Assembly (NCBI GenBank): GCA_008360955.1
Contig: LUCM01008798.1
Span: forward strand, 161,232-225,231
From: Fasciolopsis buskii
Lineage: Eukaryota > Platyhelminthes > Trematoda > Plagiorchiida > Fasciolidae
Direction of reading: 5' to 3'
DNA length: 64,000 nt
This document shows positions 1-14,300 of the stretch, in pieces (within the stretch, counting starts at the first letter, position 1; the number at the start of each line of letters is the position of its first letter). Position numbers and translations under genes: made by a program. The notes beneath the pieces were generated by a model that was given only the letters and a program-made list of their open reading frames with translations, was not told the origin of the DNA and did not search any database.

Positions 1-1424
1 ATTCTACCAAAACTGTTCGCGTGTGATGTATTGGCCTGATTATAAGTATTGAAAAGACAGATCTTTGCCACTTTACGACTCCAATAATGGAAAGCCAATC
101 GAAAAGTTGTAGTCTCAAACGTGGCTATGGAAATCAATAAACGAATCGAATCGATGGACGACCCTGAAAACTACTAATGATAAGTGCGTCACCAGCGGTG
201 ACGGACGTTCCAAAAATGACACGAGTAAAATCAAAATGCAACAACATTTAGTCACGTTCTCTGATATCTAATTGGTGCTAAAACACAAACATTAACCATT
301 GTCAACGAAGTGAGTATGGGTAATTTAAATTTTCGGACCAAAGGCACTAGTAGACATAACAAATTGAAACTCATGGCACGGTTAAACAACAAAATTAGGC
401 CGTGTAATCATCAATGAATAATGCTTACAAGCGGTTAATTAAAGCACAGGGAAATGCAAGTGTTTCGATAAAACGAGCCCAGGGAATAAAGGGAAAGTTC
501 GGTCAGCATGATGACTGACTTCGTCGAATTGGGGCAATGTTATTGATTACCTCAGCAACAGGTATTGCAAGTCAGTTGTCCTAATCTACGAGTACTAGAC
601 GGATAAAAGAACTGGCTTTCATGTTATCGGTTGTGGTTTATTGATCATCATAAAACTCCACCCAGCATACAGCACACAGCAAAAACAGCGCTGTTTTGAC
701 AAGGTCCCTTTTGATGATTCGGTTTCAGATGTTTTTCCTCGGTGGAATGTACCCACCTATCAAAAGCTCCACGGCCTCTGTCAACGGAACCCGGACTCAG
801 TTATCAACCAAAGATGAACAATTGTAAACAGTTTACGTTAATAGAGCCGTCGAAGCTTTTGTCGGTTCAAAACCACTTTTTTATACAATTTTCACACGAC
901 TTCCGATGCACTCACAGTTAAATTGTTGCACTGCAATTTGAAATGCCTTTTCAATCCCAGAAGACTGTGTTTTACATTCAGGCACTGTCTTTTGTAGTTG
1001 GAACTAATGAAATGAAATATTCGTTAAAATGAGCTATTGAATGGGGCGATAGAACATTCTAGTACCTCTTTCGACCTAAATTTAAGTGTCATGCATAAAG
1101 TTGGTTGTTGACGCCATACACATTGTACCAAAATACCGAAAGTTCGAAAGTGACATTTTGTTGAAACGGCAGGACTTTTCCTTGTCCGAACGTTTCGATA
1201 TTTTGGAGTCTTGCGTATGCTTACGTACACTAAACTCTCTCTTATTTTTCTGTCACATTTAAAAGAACTAAATGATTCGGAGAAAGGTGAAATATTTGAA
1301 TTTTGCCAAACGGGATTCAGCTGGCCCGAGATATATCGAGAGAGAGAAGGGATGATCAGACTTCGTATCTTTTACTTTTTACTTCCCTTTTAATAATGAA
1401 AACAAAATGCAAATCATTTTTCAG

Positions 1425-1560
1425 GAAGGAGGCCGCGGACAGCAGAGCGCTGCCAGGTGGAGAAGTTGACCGGTGGTGGGAGAATTTGAACCTGCGACCT
1501 TCACGTCCAAACGTCATGACCTTAGCCCTTTGGCCACCGCCGGCATCTGGAAGATAGCAA
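1425..1560 (-). mobile_element. tRNA-derived SINE, family A
   Basis: On the minus strand an A-box-like GGTGGCCAAAGGGCTAAGG is followed by GTTTGGACGTGAAGGTCGC and a B box, GGTTCAAATTC. The 3' side includes a stretch starting CCACCACCGGTCAACTTC. The same order is seen at 58,025-58,135. The spacing suits a Leu- or Ser-type tRNA head. It is a decayed copy, not a functional tRNA. Confidence 0.65.
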
Positions 1561-1693
1561 CGAATGCGGACCTAAAATACGACTGTCTCTTCCTGAAGTC
1601 AAGGCCAGATTAATTCTTCTAGTCTTCGGTAACATACCCGTCTCTTTTTAACTTTGTCCAGATTATTCACAAACAATATGCGAATAAAATGTT

Positions 1694-1699
1694 TTTAAT
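1694..1699 (-). promoter_or_regulatory. Possible ATTAAA poly(A) signal
   Basis: ATTAAA on the minus strand, about 325 bases after the cyclase stop. I saw no AATAAA on that strand between the stop and this point. In such A+T-rich DNA the hexamer could be chance. Confidence 0.2.
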
Positions 1700-2023
1700 T
1701 TTCTTTTAAATATGAATCATTCACACAATAGTACAACTACTTATTTCGGATTCTGAAACAAGTAAGAAAAGGATGAAAATTCAATAGCTGTCCGATGATA
1801 CATGAAATAAAAAGTGATTTGCGGATTACGAATTCACAATTGGTGATCCCGAGGGTGATGAAATCGATTTACTAAATCATTTAAATCTATTGTGCACCAA
1901 AGTTCTACGCATGAATTAATCATAATGGATTGTCGTTACAACACAAAACTCGTGATTATCTGTTGTTTCAAGTACGTATAATAATGACGTCTCTTAGAGT
2001 GGTGTGAATGAATGTCGCTAGCA

Positions 2024-2356
2024 TCAGCCAGCCTTTTTCGACTTCTCTGCCAATTTGGCCAAACTTCTTCGTTTATTGACAAACTTGTCGTCCAAAACGA
2101 TAGACATGCGGCCCATGCTGCTTCGAGTGGACGCATTAAGCGAGCTGCGCTTCGATGCCAGCGTCCGAGCCGAGGTGCCTCGACTAGCGTTCACAGACTC
2201 CCAGCCTTCTCCAGCTTGTGAATGATCCGTAGTCATGTTGGAATCGGCCAACAGTTCACGTTCTTTAGCTAGCTGCACGAATAGTTTCGCCGTTTTCGGA
2301 CAATCAGCCACCTCTGGACGACCGTTAAGCCAGTAAGTCATAATGGTACCGCCATC
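2024..2356 (-). CDS. Gyc88E-like: Guanylate cyclase last exon with C-terminal tail and stop
   Basis: 110 codons plus TGA, residues 304-413. The acceptor is cgttgtttacag. It opens with [10 protein letters not shown], the terminal strand of the cyclase domain. A tail of about 100 residues follows, rich in Ser, Arg and Lys and ending in EKSKKAG. Two K-R-x-S motifs (KRSS ending at S375, KRRS ending at S401) fit basophilic kinases such as PKA or PKG; that is inference. Long tails are known in atypical soluble cyclases and are absent from vertebrate beta1. Confidence 0.93.
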   Translation of the reverse strand, partial: DGGTIMTYWLNGRPEVADCPKTAKLFVQLAKERELLADSNMTTDHSQAGEGWESVNASRGTSARTLASKRSSLNASTRSSMGRMSIVLDDKFVNKRRSLAKLAEKSKKAG

Positions 2357-5300
2357 CTGTAAACAACGAGATATTTCCATTAGGCACATCAAAGATGGGA
2401 ACGCATGATTGTTATTAGGTGTGTTCAGCACTTACAGAGAAATCCGTGGGACCAAAAGATAGTGAAATCTCAAATAATTTGGATCTACTTTATTTGGTAA
2501 ATCTTAATGAAGTCCGGAATAACATTATGTAGTATTGATACATGAACTGCTTCATCAAGCCTATCTGAAATCGTGCCTTGCACAGTCGAAGTCCGCCGAA
2601 CCCATGTGGGTCCGCAACCCGGATGAAAGGTTGCACATAAACTAACGTCATCCACTAGGCGATCCGAGCTAACCCTCAACGGCATACCAAAGTTTAAGGA
2701 CACAGGATGTTACTACACCCTGATATTGAATTTTGCGTGCCCACATAATGCTGCTCGCAGAGTGATTTACTTCCGCAGAGAAGATTAGAGAAACCGAAGC
2801 TCCACAAACAGACGCTGCATTGCGCGACCTTTTCAGACCGACTGAGGTTCACAATCGGTTTTGAGATGGTCGTAATGGTTAGGTCTCAGACATTTTTGCC
2901 ATCTAAATTAAGCATTCCCTTAAAACACTGACCTTCACCTGCTTAAGCTCATTAGTTAACATGCTAATCTGCTAGCTTCATCAAAACCACTGATAAGCCG
3001 TGAAGGGCAGTGCCGTTTAGACTATGGAAGATTGCAACTATGAATGATTTTGTAGCCGTCTGGGATGAAAATCGGTTCGTGGAAATCTTATCACTAACTG
3101 GGCCCCAGCTAAGCAAGTAAATGGCAATTTCCCAAGTGACTGGGCACAGTTAGTTGCAACGGTTAATTCTCATCTAATCTCAAAACGGATACCTGGACTA
3201 GCTGACCGATAAAAGATAGATTCTGAGGTTTCAGTGGAATGTTTTCACCTCATGTGAATTCCTTTTAGACAGCCGTTTGTTGTCTGGTTTAGTGATAAAG
3301 ACCTAAAGTGTGTCTATATCTAGTATGTGGAGCACCACCAGTCTACGGATAAAAGTAGGTTATTCATAGTCTTACAACACACAACTATACACACGTTACC
3401 GTGTTCACGACCAAATGATCAAATCGTATTTGGTTTAATGTTTTGTCACCGAACATTTACAACTGACATTCAAACTATCTGGTGACACAAGGATTCTAAC
3501 TTTGATACATATGCTTCTCGACATTTTTCATTTAGGCCTCTCTGCTGGCGTGTATTCAGGCAAATACATTCGTATTTACTGAACCACTTGGGCCTTCCCA
3601 ATTCAAGGAAGACTCGCCGTTTCCAAAAACGGATATCATCGACTTTCGCTTGCACACCTAGTGGTACAGACGCTTGCCATTCCCTCGTTACTAGGGGTTG
3701 AGCTTTTATGCTAACATCCTCGGTCCTGGTCAATCCGTATCAACCGCTTTGCTCTGACAACCTTTCTGTCAGTCTTCGGTTAGACAGTCCACCCGGTCTT
3801 AGCAAATGCTGCACTTCCTTATGGCTTATTTTGAATTTTTCTTTGTCTGGAAGACCCACAGTTCTAACTTCATCTCTCGTTTATCGATTCTTTGGAAACC
3901 CTAATACTCTAGTCCACATATTCCTACCTCTGAGTTGTCCATTTCCTGCCGATTTGTTGTTCTGTTATTATGCCACACTCAGTTTCTGGATAAGGAGCGT
4001 GAGAATTTTTGGAATGTAGAGGCATGAAACAGAGGCACAGATTGAACAAAACTCGAATTAGACTTAGTGACAAATGTCTCAGGTCGACTTCAGTTTACAT
4101 TTTTGTGTTTCCTAGTAAAACACTGCTTTGTAACCAAGAGGCACTGGTATACATATGTTCTTCGGTGCAGATCTGATTCCATCAAAACACGAAAGCAATT
4201 TCGTTTTACGCTAACGTTTTACAACCCACGCACAGATTGCTGCACGTTGGCTGATTGAAAAGTTGTTTTATACAACCGTCGGATCTTCAGATTCATCGAA
4301 CTGCTGAACTGCGAACGACAATGGTTCTGCAACCTATCGAAATTTGGCCCATTTTCAGCGTCCATTGGAAGAAATTATTGTTTCCGGTTCTCTAACTTCC
4401 TTATAATGCTTTGAAGGGTTGTCTAAATGTCCACGAAATAGCACAACTATCATTTTTCGTGTCAACCGAGCAGTACGGTTATTCTGCATGAAATTCAAAT
4501 TCAGTGATTCAACAAACTTTTAGATAGCAACAAACAAAAATGAACAATTGCTTTGCGACATCGTGCTGCGCAAGACCGTAGTTTTGTTTTTTTGATACCG
4601 CGCACTAATCAACCAGCGCTTAGATTGAAAAGTCACTCACCTTACATTGTACCATTCCCTTTTCTGTCATATCGTACACGCCGTATTCATTCAGTTTGTC
4701 GTAGGTGGTTTGGCTCACTTGTATGCGTTGTGGCTGAAATATTGCACACAATATTTGTGTCAAATACGTTTTCATCCTTTCGTACAGTGAGAAACTCCCT
4801 TTTTCAGGTGCATGCTAGAAAAGCCTACATTTACACTGCGGGCAACTTGCTGCAAATCGAATCAACTTGAAGTCGCTTGAGTTATGACAGAAGTTAAGCA
4901 CATAGTAGGTCGCCATCTAACACCAAAAATAATTTGTTATTAATCTGTTTTGTAAACTGGATTGACTGCCTTTCAGAACCCAACTTTTACACTCAAACCC
5001 CAGCTCAGTCGGTAAACCTTACTTTCGGGAAGCACCAGGCTCGAGTTTCACCCTTATTAGAGCTCACCGATGGTGCATATCTCATATCACACCTGCGGTT
5101 TGAACCCGGACTTTCCAAATGGAAAGCTTGTCGGGTACGGTTGGTTGTCATGGCGGACGACATATGAACAAAATTAACCCAGTAATTCTGATGAGTTTGG
5201 ATGGGAGCTGGCGGTGCGGTGGCAAACACATTCCAGTTTCATAGTCCAGGTTCAAACAACAAGAGCAATAGCGGATAAACACCACTGATGAGCTGTAGTG

Positions 5301-8300
5301 AGAGCGAAACTCCAGTATGGTACTTCTTGAGTGTAAGGTTGGCCGAATGGCCTAAGGTTTGTACGTTAAAGGTGCAGCTTGAAAGGCTGTCAGTGAAGCA
5401 TAATGATAATGAGTCTGTTTGGTTGTAAAAATATTTGCTTTCGTGTGCATCATGTGTGCGTTGAGCCGTTATATTGGTTTCTATTATCTGAATTTTGAAA
5501 GCCTGCTGTTATGTCAACTAGGTTTCAGATCAAATTGTTTAGTTTGTTTGTCGTCCATTTCACACTGAATCTTATGTGGACTCCTTCCAAGAAGGTCCCT
5601 TGTCCTGTTTCCTGCGTGATCAGAGAAGCAAAGAACATCGTAAATTTTCTGGACGTATCACACCGGTTGCTTGACTACATTTCATCGCCCTTTTAGTCTG
5701 GTCATAGTGAGACGACAAATCAGTTGATTTTAACAAAGTTCCCCCACCTAGTGATCAGCGTTCACTACACCACGTGACTTCACAGCAAAAATCAGTGCTG
5801 CGTAAGGGCCACTTTCCTTTGTTGGCGACAGCGGTACTCGGCTTCGAGTCCAACCCGGAATAAAAAGGGGTAACGTTGTAATGGTTCAATAAGAATTAGA
5901 TTTTCCATGAAAAACAACTACAGTGCGATCGTCATTATTTTCATCTCTTGCAACCGTGTCACGAGTTAAAACATTACGGTGCGCATTCATTCGGAAGTGG
6001 TTGAAGGAATCGTATTCAGACTAATTCGGAGGAGTTATTCTCATGACTACTATTTTGACGTGTTACAAACAAGTGTGAACATTTCAGCGCTTGTAAATTA
6101 CTGTTTGATCACTTCGTAACACCCGTTGGACGCATGAGTATAGCTAGAATAAATGCCTTACAGACTCTAAAACCCTCTTCACAGAGGACATTGGAACAAG
6201 AAATTATAAGAACGAAAATTCGGTTTTTACTAAGCAACATCAGATCTTAATAAATCAAGCCTGATAACCATTTGGGCTTTCGGGAATTTACGTCTCCCAC
6301 AAATGATCGGATGATCTGCTATACGAACTTATGTGCATTAAGGTATTGGACGAATGATTGAATTAAACACCTCGTTTCTGTTCAAATCGAGTTTACTAAC
6401 CATCATACTGTGAACCTAATTGGATTCATCGTCGAGAGTAAACAGTACAGTTCTGACTGTATTGGGTCCCTCCCAGTCAACCTTTTTTCATTGGTGAATG
6501 AGCAGCTCAGTAACTCGTCAGCTGGTAGTGGAGGACTACAACATGACTGAGGCCAAATCCTTGTACTTCTCAATCACATGACGATTACCTATGTTTGCTG
6601 AAATGAATTCGTTTCGAACTAATCAGAAACCTTGTTCACCATAAAAACACTTTCTGTGCGCTTTGCTTACCGAGCTGGTCGCTTCCATCACTTCAGCTGT
6701 GCTCACTGTGCCCCCGAAAAGGCAGTAGCGCGGCATCTTAACGCCAACTACACCAGCGACTGCACTGCCAGTGTGCACACCTGGGTGAGTGCGAATGGGA
6801 ATCGAAAGAAGTGAAATGTACTCGAGTACATGCGACAAGCAGTGACGTGGAACAGACAAGAAGTAAGATATGAACGTGAATAATTATGCAGAAAGCTGCA
6901 AAAGTTACAGAATGATGGCAAACGGTATTCACTGTACACTGAATTGTTGTAAAACCTGTTTAGGTAGGGAGAGTTTAGATGAGCACAACAGTTAAAATTT
7001 TGTGTTATTAGCTTCTACTCAAACCGGCCCAGGGATTGCCTGGCTGGATTATCAAATTGTTGGTCCCCTACTTGAAACGCTCAGTAATAAAAGTTCTCTA
7101 GAAAGGAATCGGTGGTAGAGCATACGCGATCCAAATGCGTTGGTTAAGTCCGTGTGTGGGCTTGAATTCCGCCGAGGTCGAAGACTCTCCACAGTTTGGT
7201 CAGTCCTACGAATGTCGGAATGTTTTTTTTACTGCAGAAATCAAATTCTTCTGTTGTCTTCCTTTCACTTGCGTCTGTCACTTGGCTGAAAAGGATACAC
7301 AACACCCAGAGAAGATTCTTAACTTTGTTTTTGGACCAGAAATGTAGAGCGAGCATGTTTGGGGTCAAATTCTGTTCTTCATACTTACTATCTGGAGCCG
7401 CACACAACCGGGGTACTCCAGCGGATAGAGGTATGCGTAAAGGCCAGATGCATGGTAGCTCCCCACTGGTAACTATTAAAACTACATTTGTGTCTGTTAG
7501 CCTTGGGAGGGTGAACGAGCAGACATTCTTATAACTTACATGTGGCGAGCATATCTACAAATGATGCAACACAATACGGTAAAGTTTTGCTGTCACTTAC
7601 GGTTATGGCCAACCAGGGAAAATCATGGTAACCGATGGAGTATGAGAAGGCGAGCATTCGGCGATTATCACTGGCCCAGTTATGCTTCTGTCCTGTTAGC
7701 ACACGCAAGAATCGTTTGCAGATAAACCCCAACCTGACTACTTGTTATCGTGGACCTTTTTCAGTCTTCATCTTCCTAGTCAGGAGTTAGTATCATTTCA
7801 GCACGTACTGGTAGTTCAAGTTCGTGCAATGAAACTACCGGCAGCAGTTCACGTTGCTATTTTTATGTATCATTAGTACGGGATATTCCACGCAAACAAT
7901 ACTTTAGGTTTATATTTCTCAGGGTATTCAATTCAGTATTATTAAAACTAAACAATGTTATCAAAATCCCATATTAGAGTAAAAAATAATTTTCAAGCAA
8001 ATTTTCTGTATGGCTTATGCGAAACAAGGCAACTAAATGCAGTTATTTGTACAAGAAACTTTTGCTTGCTTTATGCAAGCTCCGTAGAAAGGCCAATTCC
8101 ACTGTTTTCAGATCATTTCTTGTCTGAACACGAAGCAACGGGATGGCACCTTGCTAAATATGCGTTAAATATTCCGGAGACTAGTTAGTTGGACAGTAGT
8201 TATCTTGCATCCCATTAGTGCAGTTATTAGAAATGACTCACAAGAACTTTTGCCTCATGAAAATTACAAATCTCTATTCATATCTACCCGGAATAGCTAC

Positions 8301-11300
8301 AGAATCTAAACAGTGGTAGACAAATAGCACGTCCCTATGAATGGTTTGGTTGGCGGTGAATAATCCTGTTATTTCACTTTTCATCTTCCCTAGTCAGAGT
8401 CTTCTAGCAAATTATAACTTTGACTGCATAGCTTCTTGTGCATGTCTGTTAACTATTATCCTTTTCGCATTGTTTCTCATCCATTTCATATAGTTTCTCG
8501 TCCGTGTATAATAATTCTCTGCACTGGCCACTGGTTCCTGTCAAATTTTCCTATAATTAAAACTACATCACAGTATGTGCTTAATCAGGTGTTTGAAAGA
8601 CTTTCATCTGATTGCACTCGATTCTTCAAGTAAAGCAAACGTAAGCTCCATGATATTCGAAAAAGACCGCCGCTGCTTTCTTTTCAATGTCATTTCACTT
8701 TTTTCAGTCGTTAACCTCGCACCAACATGCTCTGGTTTTGGCTGCTAACTCGCAGCATCATCTGAACAAGGGGAAAGAAGGACGAAGATTAGCGATAGAT
8801 CGAATGCAATACAATAGACTAAACAGCAACACAGAAGGGGGATTTCGAATCCAAGAAAATTTCTGACTGCAGCATTCTGCCATAATTTCTTCTATTTCCA
8901 ACCCTCGCACTTATCAGGGCCCGTGGACCCTAACCAGACAGTCTAACTATACCTACACTAACTATACCCATGCTGGTTACACTTTTCACACTCTCACCCA
9001 TGTAATCGAATAGTTACCTCAGTCCATATTCAAACCATTACCTGTCTCGGAGATCGGCGTACAACGAAGCATGCACGAAACACAACCCAACCTCGTTCAC
9101 CTATTCATGCCCAGGCCCATTCTAAGGATTGAGCCCTTGGACACAGTGTTTTATGCCGAACGTCTGATTTACCCATGAAATTCTCTCACTGCATGCAGCC
9201 AATATTAAGATGTTCTTCGCATATCCTGTGCTCTCAATGGCCATGTTTCGAGGAATTACAGCAGTGCCCATCTTACTGAGGCTTCGTGTGCTCGGTTGCG
9301 CAGATGCTTCGAATTAGTTAATGCCAGTCGAGCCATCTGGGGGAATGAATACCCTTCATTCAGTATGCGACCATCATGTGAGATACATTCGTAGTGAAGT
9401 CTAGGGATGTGGAAGGTCATGGGCAAACTTCGATCCCATACTAAAGCGACCGATGTTGTTTGGCCTCTTCCATCTTAGGAAACTAAGTTCGCCACATAGG
9501 TCAAAAGCAAAGGGAAACGATGTAACATGGTTGACAAACTGTTCAGCATGGATTAGGGAGAAGCAGTAGAAACTGCAGTAAAATTCTAATGAACGACAAA
9601 AACCTGCAAATATACCGTCCCTCCGAATGGGATGCTCCTAACAGAACTTGGATTCCATGGTCACCCTTTGAAAATATTGTTCATCAAAAGGAGCGATACA
9701 ACTAATATGAAGCAGTAAATCCACTTCAGCCGGTAGATTACTATTTATATATGTGTGGCTATATATATTTGTGCAGGAAGCTTACAAGCGTTATACAAAG
9801 GGGAGGAAATAAGGAATTTTGCTTGGTCATTGTTGGCAAGTGCAACAAGAATATGTGAGTGAATTCCGTTTCTAATAGATGGATTCATCAAGCATTACCA
9901 ACGCATAACCCACCACCAGGCAACTACACCAACGCAGTACAGCCATCCCAGTTCTTGTTTGCAGCATTCAGCGGTGCGCACCCGTTGTACCAGAACTGGG
10001 ACACCAAGCCACGATCATATCAAAACTATTGTTACATTGCTGATGTTGATCACTTCAACTCGTGGACAAACTCGTGCGTGATAAGCTGAATTACACCATG
10101 AAAGTTGACTCCGAATATCCGAATGTTCCAGGTGAAAGTCGGCATTTCGGTACCTAACTCTTACTATGTTCACGATTACTGAATCACTTTCACCAGCGTG
10201 AGTTGTATCGCGGATAAAATTTAGTCGCTGTTCAGAGAGAACAGACTGACTTATTTGCCAGTCTATCACACCCACACATTTTGTAAATCTGTCGGGATAT
10301 CTTTACTTAGTCCCACGATGGCACAAAGCGATCGTTGCTAAAGGTAACGAAAAATCCAGTTGGGCTTTTACATCCGAAGGTCGAAACGGTAAGGAAAAAG
10401 GAGGAGCACATCTTTCGCCATCTTTGTACTACCTCAAAAGCTCAGCGGGAAAAACATATGCATGTTTCATCGAAGCCCTTGGGGCGATTCCGTCCAGATG
10501 CACTGTTAGTTTAGCGATGTATAACAGATTAGTTCCTGTGCTTCTTTACGTGACCAAAATTGTCCACGAGAGTACAGCAGAGGAACACCTGCTCCGTGAT
10601 AGGAAAGGCATTGATTCTATCCCCGAAAGTGAAAATGAACCTTTGATGTGAAAACGGCAAAAGTTTTCTTCCACCGCCCGACCTCAAGTGCCTTACCAAA
10701 ACTACTAATATGTGCATTAGTAACCATCACCACTAGTCTATTTAACCATAAATTTGTTCCCCACAATTCTCCAATGGGAAGTTCTTTAAGGTGTTCTTTC
10801 GGACAAAAGCAATAAACGGGAACGGCTCAGCATTTTTGAACTAAACAGCCATGCGTCTGCAACTGAACAGAACAAGGATAGCAGTATATCGGAAATAAAA
10901 GCAACGTCGTGTTTTGAACTTTGTACTTTTTCAAATTCAGCAACGCAAAACTAGTGGTGGATTTCTTTTCTCAATTTTTTTCAACAAAGCTACCAACGAC
11001 GATCGACATGTAGCTCAATTAACCAACTTGCCGAAAAAACCTTGTTAGTGATCATAAAAGTTTTCACTACGCAATACTTGTCATCCGAAGACGGTTGCCA
11101 CATAAAAACGGCTCGATAAATAAGTTCATTCTGGGCGAGTTCCATTCCACATTGGAAGGGTGCATAATTAGAATTTGCAACTCCATTGGATCCCAAACTT
11201 ATTTGCTAACAACTAGTCCATTACGGGGACCAACAAATATGCGGAGTCTGACGAAATGGTCGTTATTTTGTGTATGATTGCGATGATATTCGTCTTCTTG

Positions 11301-14300
11301 ACTGAATTTTACTCACTCTTGTCTGTTCTTTTTTGGACCATTTTTGAAATTAAAATGTGTATGGTTATGATACTGTTTACAAATACTACTGTTATCATTT
11401 GTATAAAAGCCCCGAGTGGTTTAATTACCCTGGAGAATGCAATCGAGTGACGGGATTGAAATAACCACGCTCTTGTTGGCCTCAATGGTTCATCTTGGAC
11501 TTCGAAATAAACGGGTCAAAGTTGTGATTGTCATATCGAAATTTTGACCATCAAATCTTATACTGAACCAGTTGAGTGGTGAACAAAACTAATTCAAATT
11601 ACCTTGACATTACTAATTCCAGTATATTTGCTAGAAATGTCTACCGTATGGAGGTTATTTGGAAGGACGTCGCATAGAGGAAGATTAGTTATGCACAAAT
11701 ATGGTTGCTAGACGCGTTCGGTACTGCCGGATACGTTTGCCAATAAAATTAAAACCCATGGGTTTTTAGTACGAAAATTACCGTATGACGTGACATTTCA
11801 ATCCTGATACACGATGCTATGCAAGAGAAGAACAGCTTCTCGTGATATTTTCACCCGTAATCAACAAAGGATGAATTTTAGACAGAATTAAAAATACCGT
11901 AAAATTGATTCTAGCTGACCTTGATGGGGAAATTTTAAACTTGAAGCAGGAAATTCCGTATCGATCTATCAGGTCAAAAAAAAAGTCCGCAAGATTAATG
12001 AATATTCTATGATATTCGAGACATATGTGCTTGAAGACAAACAGGCCGAGCCGACGAAACAATGGCCTCACGAACCTGGTTAACTCGGACTAATGGTATT
12101 ATATATAAGCTGAAACCATTTTTTGATGGTCATTTTTACATGAGAGCATGACCTTCCGATGGGTCGTTTCCTAAACTTTGCAACTCGTCCGTCTCTCAAC
12201 TTTGTCGAACCCATCAATTCTCACTTGACGATTGCAACAGTTTCGACGAAACACAGGAAAAGCCTGACCCAATTTCACCCTGTTTCCCGTTGCTTCACTT
12301 TTTGACGGAGTTCTGAAGCACCAGCTGGTCGAGACCACGAGGATCATTTTTAACGCCACCCCGAGAATTCCATTTAAGCTCGATCTATCTGATGCAAAGA
12401 GCAGAAATGCTTAGGATGATCAAACTGAATGAAAAATTCCCATCTACACGACCACCCGGCACGGAAGCAATAGGTTTACGGGGCAAGTATGTTGTCAATC
12501 AAGCGGACTGACATGTGATGATGCACAGTATGTTGTCCATAGTCACTTTGCAGACACAAGTCACCGGGGACGAATACGAAACGAGGAAGTGACAGAATGC
12601 AAGAAAAACAGAGGAAGCAAACTCATGAGGTAAGGCAGATCGTGCGCATTCATCAATTGACATGGATAAGACGGTTTATCAGTGGACTAAAGCTGTCCAA
12701 AAAAAAATTAGGAGTGCTAGTCACAGTATTATCAGACAGGCCACTGTGCACCGGTTACAATCTGCATCTCCGTCGTTTATAAAAGTATTAATCTCGAATA
12801 TGGTCAATCAAGATGGGTTCAGGGTGGATCACTATTTCATCCTGGCACCGTCAAATCCAAGGATTTGGTTCTGTGCATCAGCCCAGACTGATCGATGAAT
12901 TTGCATATCATTGTCTACAAAATAATCGAATTACGTTCATTCCAGTGTGATGCTACGGTTGTCGACGGGTAAAGTTTTTCGAATGCCACAAATCCCCAAA
13001 GGTCACGGGACATGATAGAGATGGAAGAAGGAAGAGCTAATCAGAACAGACCTATTGTATAAGACAGGATTGGAATTTTTCTAATAGGAAAAGCCCAGTA
13101 CCATTGAAGTGCATCGATCAGAACTGTGGCGAAATGCGAACGTTTTTTCCCATTTCACTAGTAGCTTTTTGACTCAATTTATATTGACTTTGATTGATTT
13201 TTTCCCAAATTACAAACTGTCCACGTTTTGTTTCTATTTTTAAATCGACAATTATTTTTGTTCTTACCATCGTGTGACATTTCTAATTTTATTCTACCAT
13301 GAACCCTCCCGTCTGTAGCCAAGTGAAAGTCTGGAGATGAGATATCAACGGAATACGGTGTCCCTTTGGTTCGAAGCCAACAATTTATCTCATGAGTGAG
13401 TACCAAACGACATCAAAGATCGGTTGAGTTAAATTACAACAAGTCGTGTGAATTAACAAAGCATGTCAGGACATTCTTTTTCACGATAGATTACGTAAGG
13501 GTGAAAATTCGATCAGATAACGGTGAACTGCCGATTACGAACAAAAGGAGTCTGATGTTAGTGAGCTCGATTGACTTTTGTCTACGAAATAACTCTCCCT
13601 GGGATTTCGTCACTTTAATTCCGCTAAACACTACACCGTATCGTCCATATGGGACCTCGGTTTTGGTTTCATCAATAAAAGCAAAGCCACTCTAGAATGC
13701 ACGTCATCGGTTTGGGAATGAATTCTCGTTGGTGCAAAGCATGCGATTTGGTTCACCGTGTGCATCAAGGTGCCCCCTCCACGTGCCTCAACGTAACTGT
13801 CACGGCTTCCCTCTGGTTTCAAACCGCCTAGGAGTTTGTAACTATTTGAAAAAAGAACGTTTGAACTCATTGGCATGTTCACAAACTAACAAAAGCTTTT
13901 ACGGATGGCGTTCGAGAGAAAGACAAATGACCTCGCTTTTGTATGAATGAGTTATGCCAGGCACGGTGCTCTTAAATGGACAGTTTTTATGATAAATCCA
14001 TTCTTCGGACCCACGTTTTAAACCCGTGGCGTTCTACCTTCACACATGAAAATCATTCGTGGGGATTGTGTACGTAACCTCATCCCCATTGATTGATTCT
14101 CGATGACCCAATTTTTTCTTACCAGTAACCGACGAACTTGGGACAAGATAAAGATTTATTGACCTTGTACTTTCTCCTTGGTTTGAATAGTTTTTAACTA
14201 ATAAAAACGGAACTATTCACACTTATAGCTTGTCCTTATATATCCCCAATTTTTTATGTTTATATTTATTTTCAGGACAGCCGTCAAGCTGACTGGATGG

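Larger units (their letters stand above)
1..2023. other. 3' flank / 3' UTR of the cyclase gene
   Basis: No coding region seen on either strand. It contains the SINE at 1,425-1,560 and a possible poly(A) hexamer. The short open frames here lack codon-like character and known motifs. Confidence 0.6.

Noticed and set aside
2436..2484. Possible exon with a strong gtaagt donor and a frame ending [13 protein letters not shown]
   Set aside because: Exon G (4,641-4,733) joins the last exon in phase and supplies the expected cyclase motif. This segment has a weak acceptor and would break the domain.
2485..2703. Minus-strand frame with [22 protein letters not shown]
   Set aside because: Looked repeat-like, but I found no second copy in the window and no family match.
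13631..13882. Minus-strand 83-codon frame
   Set aside because: No catalytic or structural motif and no partner copy in the window.
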